A stretch of DNA of 64,000 nucleotides, taken from NCBI RefSeq assembly GCF_035917575.1, contig NZ_CP109090.1, forward strand, positions 5,890,001 through 5,954,000, in the 5' to 3' direction. Below the pieces are notes generated by a model that was given only the letters and a program-made list of their open reading frames with translations, was not told the origin of the DNA and searched no databases. A program made the position numbers and the translations under genes. This document shows, in pieces, positions 44,240-51,032 of this stretch. How positions within the stretch are numbered: the stretch's first letter is position 1; each line of letters opens with the position of its first letter. The stretch comes from Streptomyces sp. NBC_01788 (lineage in GTDB: Bacteria > Actinomycetota > Actinomycetes > Streptomycetales > Streptomycetaceae).

Positions 44240-44908
44240 TCAGCGCTCCCGGCGCACCGACAGCAGGTCCTCCAGCTGCTCCTCACGGGCCTGCGCGGCC
44301 ACGAACAGCAGCTCGTCACCCGCCTCCAGGGAGTCCTCCCGGGACGGGGTGAGCACCCGGGTGCCGCGGATGATGGTGACCAGCGAGGTGTCCTCGGGCC
44401 ACTCGACGTCCCCGACCTGGGTGCCGGCCAGCGCCGACTCCTCCGGCAGGGTCAGCTCCACCAGGTTGGCGTCGCCGTGGCTGAAGCGCAGCAGCCGTAC
44501 GAGGTCGCCGACGCTCACCGCCTCCTCGACCAGCGCGGACATCAGCCGCGGCGTGGACACGGCCACGTCCACGCCCCAGGCCTCGTTGAACAGCCACTCG
44601 TTCTTCGGGTTGTTCACACGGGCCACCACCCGCGGTACCCCGTACTCCGTCCTCGCCAGCAGGGAGACGACCAGGTTCACCTTGTCGTCGCCCGTCGCGG
44701 CGATCACCACGTTGCAGCGCTGGAGCGCGGCCTCGTCCAGCGAGGTGATCTCGCAGGCGTCGGCCAGCAGCCACTCGGCCTGCGGCACGCGCTCGACCGA
44801 GATGGCGGTCGGCGCCTTGTCGATGAGAAGGACCTCGTGGCCGTTCTCCAGCAGCTCGCCCGCGATCGAGCGACCGACCGCGCCGGCACCGGCAATGGCG
44901 ACCCTCAT
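44240..44908 (-). CDS. TrkA-family potassium-uptake regulator (RCK_N + RCK_C), second of pair
   Basis: This 222-residue protein has an RCK_N Rossmann domain with GAGAVGRSIAGEL (6-18), VNNPKNEWLF and a CeoC-like sequence, then an RCK_C domain (about 138-220). It binds NAD(H)/ATP and gates a K+ channel or transporter in the membrane. The start shares one base with the stop of the upstream trkA gene (TGATG). It corresponds to CeoC of mycobacteria. A bidirectional terminator follows. Confidence 0.92.
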   Translation of the reverse strand: MRVAIAGAGAVGRSIAGELLENGHEVLLIDKAPTAISVERVPQAEWLLADACEITSLDEAALQRCNVVIAATGDDKVNLVVSLLARTEYGVPRVVARVNNPKNEWLFNEAWGVDVAVSTPRLMSALVEEAVSVGDLVRLLRFSHGDANLVELTLPEESALAGTQVGDVEWPEDTSLVTIIRGTRVLTPSREDSLEAGDELLFVAAQAREEQLEDLLSVRRER

Positions 44909-45579
44909 CAGTGACCGCTCTCCTCTTCCGGGCCCTCGGCGAACGCCGCCTCGACCTTCTCCACGTCGTCCGTCCGCATCATCACGTGCACGAGGTCGCC
45001 CTCCTGGAGCACGGTCTGCGAGCTCGGCAGGATCGCCTCGCCGAGGCGGGTCAGGAACGCCACCCGGACGCCCGTCTCCTCCTGGAGCTCGCTGATCTTG
45101 TGGCCCACCCACTTGGGGGAGGCGTGCACCTCGGCGAGCTGGACGCCGCCGGTGGGGTCGCGCCACAGCGGCTCGGCGCCCGAGGGCAGCAGTCGGCGGA
45201 GCATCTGGTCGGCCGTCCAGCGGACCGTGGCCACGGTCGGGATCCCCAGGCGCTGGTACACCTCGGCGCGGCGGGGATCGTAGATACGGGCCGCGACGTT
45301 CTGCACGCCGAACATCTCGCGGGCCACCCGGGCCGAGATGATGTTCGAGTTGTCCCCGCTGGAGACGGCCGCGAAGGCACCGGCCTCCTCGATGCCCGCC
45401 TCGCGCAGGGTGTCCTGGTCGAAGCCGATTCCGGTGACCCTGCGGCCACCGAACCCGGGGCCCAGCCGGCGGAAGGCGGTGGGGTCCTGATCGATCACGG
45501 CGACCGTGTGCCCCTGCTGCTCCAGGGTCTGGGCGAGAGCGGAGCCCACTCTCCCGCAGCCCATGATGACGATGTGCAC
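44908..45579 (-). CDS. TrkA-family potassium-uptake regulator (RCK_N + RCK_C), first of pair
   Basis: This 223-residue protein begins MHIVIMGCGRVGSALAQTLE with a canonical GxGxxG fold (7-12). It continues with RVTGIGFDQDTLREAGIEEAGAFAAVSSGDNSN and a C-terminal RCK_C domain (about 140-215). It corresponds to CeoB. RCK_C domains bind c-di-AMP in Firmicutes (KtrA/KtrC); whether this one does is unknown. It is divergent from the KimA-like transporter gene 440 bases away, which fits joint control of K+ uptake. Confidence 0.92.
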   Translation of the reverse strand: MHIVIMGCGRVGSALAQTLEQQGHTVAVIDQDPTAFRRLGPGFGGRRVTGIGFDQDTLREAGIEEAGAFAAVSSGDNSNIISARVAREMFGVQNVAARIYDPRRAEVYQRLGIPTVATVRWTADQMLRRLLPSGAEPLWRDPTGGVQLAEVHASPKWVGHKISELQEETGVRVAFLTRLGEAILPSSQTVLQEGDLVHVMMRTDDVEKVEAAFAEGPEEESGH

Positions 45580-45711
45580 GACCGTCCTTCCGATGTCAAT
45601 AGCGACTGCTCAGCCCCATCAGGGTCTCAGACAGAGGGACAAGCTACACATGCCCGGTCCGGGGCGGGCACCCCCTGTCGCGTCCTTAACGCCTCCGCGG
45701 CGCGTGGCGCC

Positions 45712-45855
45712 TCACTCGGCCCCAAGGCGTCCCACTCGGGTCCGCTCGGTCTCGAAGGGCCGGCGCCGAGTGATGCTGCGCACGCTGCGCAGGGTCAGGA
45801 ATCCGAGGCCGAGCAACGCGGCGGCGGCGCCGATCAGCTCCGCGGTAGGGGGCAC
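45712..45855 (-). CDS. Small single-pass membrane protein (47 aa)
   Basis: Starting at a GTG with GGAGG five bases upstream, this encodes 47 residues with one hydrophobic helix (ELIGAAAALLGLGFLTLRSV). A basic/acidic tail (RSITRRRPFETERTRVGRLGAE) follows. It lies between the trkA pair and the KimA-like gene. Proteins of this size near transporters often modulate them; that is inference. The longer in-frame extension (80 aa) has poor composition and no ribosome site. Confidence 0.6.
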   Translation of the reverse strand: MPPTAELIGAAAALLGLGFLTLRSVRSITRRRPFETERTRVGRLGAE

Positions 45856-46018
45856 GGGACCTCCGAGGGGTCGGCGGGGAGCGGAGTCCAGACATCTAGG
45901 CACGGCACGCACCCCGCCTGCGGAATCCGCAGGGTCTTCGGTACCGGAATTCACTCGTGAGGCAGATCTGGACCGGCGGGTGCACGACCCGGGGGGCTAA
46001 GGCCTACGATGCTCTGTT

Positions 46019-48079
46019 GTGTCCAAACTGACCGACGTGCCCAAACGTATTCTGATCGGGCGCGCACTGCGCAGTGACCGGCTGAGCGAGACGCTCCTGC
46101 CGAAGCGCATCGCCCTACCCGTCTTCGCCTCCGACTCGCTGTCCTCCGTGGCCTACGCGCCCGGCGAGGTACTGCTGGTCCTGTCCATCGCCGGCGTGTC
46201 GGCGTACCACTTCAGCCCCTGGATCGCGGTCGCGGTCGCCGTGCTGATGCTCACCGTGGTCGCCTCCTACCGGCAGAACGTGCACGCCTACCCGAGCGGT
46301 GGCGGCGACTACGAGGTCGCGACCACCAACCTCGGCTCCAAGGCGGGCCTGACCGTCGCGAGCGCGCTGCTGGTCGACTACGTCCTGACCGTCGCCGTCT
46401 CGATCTCCTCCGGCATCGAGAACCTCGGCTCCGCCGTCCCCTTCGTCGTCCAGCACAAGGTGCTGTGCGCGGTCGCGGTGATCGTGCTCCTGACAGTGAT
46501 GAACCTGCGCGGGGTGAAAGAGTCGGGCACGCTCTTCGCCATCCCCACGTACGTGTTCGTCTCCGGCGTCTTCATCATGATCGTGTGGGGCGCCGTCCGC
46601 GGGCTCGTCCTCGGCGAGACCATGCGGGCGCCGACCGCCGACTTCCACATCAAGGCCGAGCACCAGGGACTGGCCGGATTCGCCCTCGTCTTCCTGCTGC
46701 TGCGCGCCTTCTCCTCCGGCTGCGCGGCGCTCACCGGCGTCGAGGCGATCTCCAACGGCGTCCCCGCCTTTCGCAAGCCCAAGTCCAGGAACGCGGCCAG
46801 CACGCTGGCGATGATCGGCCTGCTGGCCGTGACGATGTTCTGCGGCATCATCACGCTGGCCATGACGACCGGCGTCCGCATGTCCGACAACCCGGCCGCC
46901 AACCTCCTGAACAACGGCGTCCCGGTCGGCCCGGGCTATGTGCAGAACCCGGTGATCTCCCAGGTCGCCGAGGCCGTCTTCGGCAAGGGCAGCTTCCTGT
47001 TCCTCATCCTGGCCGCGGCGACGGCGCTGGTCCTGTTCCTGGCCGCCAACACCGCCTACAACGGCTTCCCGGTGCTCGGCTCGATCCTCGCCCAGGACCG
47101 CTTCCTGCCCCGCCAGCTCCACACCCGCGGCGACCGGCTCGCCTTCTCCAACGGCATCGTGCTGCTCGCGGGCGCCGCCATCCTGCTGGTCGTCGTCTAC
47201 GGTGCCGACTCCACCCGGCTGATCCAGCTCTACATCGTCGGCGTGTTCGTGTCCTTCACGCTCAGCCAGGTCGGCATGGTCAAGCACTGGAACCGCCACC
47301 TGGCCACCGAGCGGGACCCGGCCAGGCGCAGCCACATGATCCGCTCCCGCGCCATCAACACCTTCGGCGCGTTCCTCACCAGCACCGTGCTGGTCGTCGT
47401 CCTCGTCACCAAGTTCACGCACGGCGCCTGGGTGGCCCTGCTCGGCATGTGCATCTTCTTCGCGACGATGACCGCGATCCGCAAGCACTACGACCGGGTC
47501 ACCGAGGAGATCGCGGCCCCCGACGGCCCGGACGACGACACCGTCCGGCCCTCCCGCGTCCACTCCGTGGTCCTCATCTCCAAGATCCACCGTCCCACCC
47601 TGCGCGCCCTGGCGTACGCCAAGCTGATGCGCTCGGACACCCTGGAGGGCCTCACCGTCAACGTGGACCCGGCCGAGACCCGGGCGCTGCGCGAGGAGTG
47701 GGAGCGGCGCGGCATCGACGTACCCCTGAAGGTGCTCGACTCGCCCTACCGCGAGGTCACCCGCCCGGTCATCGAGTACGTCAAGAGCCTGCGCAAGGAG
47801 TCCCCGCGCGACGCCGTCTCGGTGATCATCCCCGAGTACGTCGTCGGCCACTGGTACGAGCACCTGCTGCACAACCAGAGCGCGCTGCGCCTGAAGGGCC
47901 GGCTGCTGTTCACGCCGGGCGTGATGGTCACCTCGGTGCCCTACCAGCTGGCCTCCTCCGAGGCGGCCAAGCAGCGCGCCCGCAGGCGCCAGGAGTGGAG
48001 CGCGCCGGGTGCGGTGCGGCGCGGCCCGGCCCAGGAGCGCCCGAAGGAGCCGAAGGAGTCGCCGGCGGCCAAGGGCTGA
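46019..48079 (+). CDS. KimA-like potassium importer (APC superfamily)
   Basis: This 686-residue protein has about 12 transmembrane helices (about 30-495) and a cytoplasmic C-terminal domain (about 510-660). It carries the KimA/KUP hallmarks: FASDSLSSVAYAPGE, SYRQNVHAYPSGGGDYEVA, LLVDYVLTVAVSISSG, LRAFSSGCAALTGVEAISNG, and C-terminal WYEHLLHNQSALRL. These align along the length, by memory, with B. subtilis KimA (formerly YdaO), a c-di-AMP-inhibited H+/K+ symporter. Automatic annotation usually calls it an amino-acid permease. GTG start. Divergent trkA genes and nearby kdpDE support a potassium role. Confidence 0.85.
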   Translation: MSKLTDVPKRILIGRALRSDRLSETLLPKRIALPVFASDSLSSVAYAPGEVLLVLSIAGVSAYHFSPWIAVAVAVLMLTVVASYRQNVHAYPSGGGDYEVATTNLGSKAGLTVASALLVDYVLTVAVSISSGIENLGSAVPFVVQHKVLCAVAVIVLLTVMNLRGVKESGTLFAIPTYVFVSGVFIMIVWGAVRGLVLGETMRAPTADFHIKAEHQGLAGFALVFLLLRAFSSGCAALTGVEAISNGVPAFRKPKSRNAASTLAMIGLLAVTMFCGIITLAMTTGVRMSDNPAANLLNNGVPVGPGYVQNPVISQVAEAVFGKGSFLFLILAAATALVLFLAANTAYNGFPVLGSILAQDRFLPRQLHTRGDRLAFSNGIVLLAGAAILLVVVYGADSTRLIQLYIVGVFVSFTLSQVGMVKHWNRHLATERDPARRSHMIRSRAINTFGAFLTSTVLVVVLVTKFTHGAWVALLGMCIFFATMTAIRKHYDRVTEEIAAPDGPDDDTVRPSRVHSVVLISKIHRPTLRALAYAKLMRSDTLEGLTVNVDPAETRALREEWERRGIDVPLKVLDSPYREVTRPVIEYVKSLRKESPRDAVSVIIPEYVVGHWYEHLLHNQSALRLKGRLLFTPGVMVTSVPYQLASSEAAKQRARRRQEWSAPGAVRRGPAQERPKEPKESPAAKG

Positions 48080-48189
48080 CCGGCTTCCGCTCGGCGCCGC
48101 ACCTGATGGTGAACGGCCGGACGGCACCCGCGTAGACTGGTGGGCTGTTGTCCGGCCGTACGCCTTTCCCGATCTGGAGTCACCCCACC

Positions 48190-49548
48190 ATGCACGCAGA
48201 ACAGAAGAACTCGCGGGTGGGCCAGGAGCAGGGCGCCTCGCTGGTGGGGCAGGAGTACGAGGTCGAGATCGGCCCCGTCGCCCACGGCGGCCACTGCATC
48301 GCCCGTACCGCCGAGGGCCAGGTGCTGTTCGTACGGCACGCGCTGCCCGGCGAGCGGGTCGTGGCCCGGGTGACCGAGGGCGAGGAGGGCGCCCGGTTCC
48401 TGCGCGCCGACGCGGTACGGATCATCGACGCCTCCAAGGACCGTGTCGAGGCCCCCTGCCCCTACGCGGGCCCCGGCCGCTGCGGCGGCTGCGACTGGCA
48501 GCACGCCAAGCCGGGTGCCCAGCGCCGGCTCAAGGGCGAAGTGCTTGCCGAGCAGCTCAAGCGCCTCGCGGGCCTCACGCCCGAGGAGGCCGGCTGGGAC
48601 GGCACGGTGATGCCCGCCGAGGGCGACAAGCTGCCCGCGGGCGAGGTCCCGCAGTGGCGCACCCGCGTGCAGTACGCGGTCGACCCCGCCACGGGGAAGG
48701 CCGGCCTGCGCCGCCACCGCTCGCACGAGGTCGAGCCGATCGACCACTGCATGATCGCGGCGGCCGGGGTGAGCGAGCTGGGCATCGAGCGGCGCGACTG
48801 GACCGGCATGGAGTCCGTGGAGGCGATCGCGGCGACGGGCTCGCAGGACCGCCAGGTGATCCTGACCCCGCGCCCGGGCGCCCGCCTGCCGCTGGTGGAA
48901 CTGGACAAGCCGGTCTCCGTCCTCCGCGTCGACGAGAAGACCGGCGGCGTCCACCGCGTCCACGGCCGCCCGTTCGTCCGCGAACGCGCCGACGGCCGCA
49001 CCCACCGCGTGGGCGGGGGCGGCTTCTGGCAGGTCCACCCGAAGGCGGCGGACACCCTGGTCACGGCGGTCATGCAGGGCCTCCTGCCCCGCAAGGGCGA
49101 CATGGCGCTCGACCTCTACTGCGGCGTCGGCCTCTTCGCCGGCGCCCTGGCCGACCGCGTCGGCGACAAGGGCGCGGTCCTCGGCATCGAGTCCGGCAAG
49201 CGCGCGGTGGAGGACGCCCGGCACAACCTCGCCGACTTCCCCCGCGTCCGCGTCGAACAGGGCAAGGTCGAGTCCGTCCTCCCGCGCACCGGCATCACCG
49301 AGGTCGACCTGATCGTCCTCGACCCGCCCCGAGCGGGCGCCGGCCGCACCACGGTCGCCCAGCTCGCGTCCCTCGCCGCCCGCCGCATCGCCTACGTCGC
49401 CTGCGACCCGGCCGCCCTGGCCCGCGACCTGGCGTACTTCCGCGAGGGCGGCTACCGGGTACGGACGCTGAGGGCGTTCGACCTGTTCCCGATGACGCAT
49501 CATGTGGAGTGCGTGGTGATTCTGGAGCCTGCGGACAAGGGCGCCTGA
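48190..49548 (+). CDS. Class I SAM-dependent RNA m5U methyltransferase with TRAM domain
   Basis: This 452-residue TrmA/RlmD-like enzyme methylates uridine C5 in rRNA or tRNA. A TRAM domain (about 20-80; EVEIGPVAHGGHCIAR) is followed by an iron-sulfur motif (C90, C98, C101 in APCPYAGPGRCGGCDW). The SAM site is DLYCGVGLFAGA, then LDPPRAGAG, the nucleophile C405 in VACDPAAL, and the terminal HHVECV. The ATG at 48190 follows TGGAG. The last 60 bases recur, diverged, at 50445 and 59846, suggesting this 3' end serves as an integration site. Confidence 0.92.
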   Translation: MHAEQKNSRVGQEQGASLVGQEYEVEIGPVAHGGHCIARTAEGQVLFVRHALPGERVVARVTEGEEGARFLRADAVRIIDASKDRVEAPCPYAGPGRCGGCDWQHAKPGAQRRLKGEVLAEQLKRLAGLTPEEAGWDGTVMPAEGDKLPAGEVPQWRTRVQYAVDPATGKAGLRRHRSHEVEPIDHCMIAAAGVSELGIERRDWTGMESVEAIAATGSQDRQVILTPRPGARLPLVELDKPVSVLRVDEKTGGVHRVHGRPFVRERADGRTHRVGGGGFWQVHPKAADTLVTAVMQGLLPRKGDMALDLYCGVGLFAGALADRVGDKGAVLGIESGKRAVEDARHNLADFPRVRVEQGKVESVLPRTGITEVDLIVLDPPRAGAGRTTVAQLASLAARRIAYVACDPAALARDLAYFREGGYRVRTLRAFDLFPMTHHVECVVILEPADKGA

Positions 49549-49555
49549 CCTGCGT
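49489..49555 (+). repeat. Direct repeat copy A: 3' end of the methyltransferase gene
   Basis: Covers the codons for MTHHVECVVILEP through the stop and TGACCTGCG. The stretch CCGATGACGCATCATGTGGA... (28 bases, 49489-49516) is identical in copy C; copy B shares the part from TCATGTGGAGTGCGTGG. Probable attachment site of inserted elements. Confidence 0.75.
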
Positions 49556-49838
49556 TTTTGCTCCTCTGGTGGGTTTCGACCTGTTTCCCTCCGTGTAGCG
49601 GTTCGAGCGGACGGATCGCTCTTTGATAGCTCTCTGACCTGCGAATTCGTGAACGAGGCGCTTGCAACGGCGACGCCCTCCAGTGGCTCCTGCGGGATTC
49701 TTGACGCTCGGATGACGCTCGAAAAGGAAGTCTTCGGGCCTCCGCGGTAGCGATGCGCATGGCCGCCTGGTCCCACGCTCCGCGGAGCCGAGCGCGGCCC
49801 GACCGCACCACTTGATACCGACCTGGTATCATCTCTGT
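49556..49838. other. Intergenic region with toxin-antitoxin operator
   Basis: 283 bases between the methyltransferase and the antitoxin gene. A perfect palindrome TGATACC-GACCT-GGTATCA at 49813-49831 ends 7 bases before the antitoxin ATG and overlaps its promoter: a typical autoregulatory operator. Near 49699, TCTTGACGCTCGGATGACGC resembles a sequence at about 59979 downstream of copy C. Confidence 0.7.
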
Positions 49839-50033
49839 ATGGCGATGACACTTCGACTTCCCGACGACCTTGACGCGAAGCTCACTGAGCGGGCTCGTCG
49901 GGAGGGCCGCAGCAAGCAGGAACTTGCCATTGAGGCCATCCGTGACGCCCAGGACCGGGCCGAGCTGAAGGTCGATGACGTCCTGGCCGAGCTCATGGAG
50001 AGCGATGCGGAGATCCTGGACTACCTGAAGTGA
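49839..50033 (+). CDS. Ribbon-helix-helix antitoxin
   Basis: This 64-residue protein has a CopG/RHH N-terminus (MTLRLPDDLDAKLTERARREGRSKQELAIEAI, 3-34) that binds DNA as a dimer. An acidic C-terminus (DVLAELMESDAEILDYLK) would wrap the toxin. The ATG at 49839 is preferred to an in-frame upstream ATG that lies within the operator palindrome. Its stop overlaps the toxin GTG (GTGA). It probably neutralises Doc and represses the operon at the palindrome. Confidence 0.9.
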   Translation: MAMTLRLPDDLDAKLTERARREGRSKQELAIEAIRDAQDRAELKVDDVLAELMESDAEILDYLK

Positions 50034-50422
50034 CCGACGTGCGCTACATCCAGCTCGACGAAATCCTGGCCATCGCCCGAACGGTCAACGGTACGGAGCA
50101 CAGCGTGCGTGACATGGGCCTTCTGGTGTCGGCGATCGAGCGACCCCGGACGAACGTGTTCGGAGCCGAGCTGTATCCCACGCTGCACGAGAAGGCTGCG
50201 GCGCTGCTGCACTCGGTCGCCCGCAACCATGCGCTGATCGACGGCAACAAGCGCACCGCCTGGCTCGCCATGCGTGTCTTCCTGCGGTTCAACGGCGTCA
50301 GCGCGAGTACGGTCCCGCCGCCCGTTTCCGTGGCCGGCCCGTTCGTCGAGGCAGTCGCGCAGGACAGCGTCGATGTACCGGCGATCGCCAAGCGCCTCGC
50401 GACCTGGTTCCCCGTTTCCTGA
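50030..50422 (+). CDS. doc: Doc-type (death-on-curing, Fic-fold) toxin
   Basis: This 130-residue protein has the Doc motif HALIDGNKRTAW (H67, D71, N73, K74, R75). It fits the Doc variant of the Fic signature, in which the ANKR-like loop phosphorylates EF-Tu and stops translation. N-terminal TDVRYIQLDEILAIA and LHEKAAALLHSVARNH are also typical. GTG start inside the antitoxin stop codon, so expression is coupled. The module lies between methyltransferase-end repeats A and B and may stabilise the inserted DNA. Confidence 0.93.
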   Translation: MTDVRYIQLDEILAIARTVNGTEHSVRDMGLLVSAIERPRTNVFGAELYPTLHEKAAALLHSVARNHALIDGNKRTAWLAMRVFLRFNGVSASTVPPPVSVAGPFVEAVAQDSVDVPAIAKRLATWFPVS

Positions 50423-51032
50423 CGTTCGACGAGGCGAGGGCGCCTCATGTGGAGTGCGTGGCGATTCTGGAGCTTAATGCAAAGGGGATCTGACCTGCGG
50501 TTTTCGTGGGTTACTCGGGCGTAGCCGGGCGTGCTCGACACCTGCGCTTCCAACCCGTTGCACGGATCGCGGCAATGGGCGGCCACACCAGGAAGGTGAC
50601 CGGCGGTCCGGTACCGACGGGGGTGGTGAGGTGCAGCGGTACGAGCAGCCCATGCACCGGGCTCTGCCTGTTGCGCATCGTGGACCTTGCCGTGGGTGAC
50701 TACGACTGCCAGTGGGCGGCCGTTACCGTCCACGGGGGTGGATTTTTCTCGTCAGGCCGATACGAGATTGGCCTATGGCGTGTCTGGCTCGCCCCTGGTG
50801 GAAGGAGCTTTACTGCTGCGGCAGGTGGCGCCGCTGATGTACCTCTCCGGCCGGGCCGGTGTTCGTGGCGTCAGCGCTCCGGTTCTACGGAATTCGTGAA
50901 CGCGGCAGGCGGATTCGATCGTCGTGGGCCATCGCAAAGTGATGAAAGTGCCACAGGAAACCCAAGGATGGGCATACTCTGCGGGAATCACCGCAGGTGG
51001 GCTGGGGCGACCTGTAATGCGGCGGAGGTGTC
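50423..51032. other. Gene-free region between doc and the 764-aa gene
   Basis: 610 bases. Repeat copy B lies at its left end. The rest has mixed GC and no credible coding frame. It should contain the promoter of the downstream two-gene unit, whose first gene has GGAGG 5 nt before its ATG. A short GGAATTCGTGAACG segment at about 50888 also occurs near 49642. Confidence 0.5.
50445..50500 (+). repeat. Direct repeat copy B of the methyltransferase 3' end
   Basis: TCATGTGGAGTGCGTGG then GATTCTGGAGC, a diverged stretch, and CTGACCTGCGG: it matches the end of the methyltransferase gene including the base after the stop. It begins 22 bases after the Doc stop, so it is a remnant rather than a gene. 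Confidence 0.72.
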
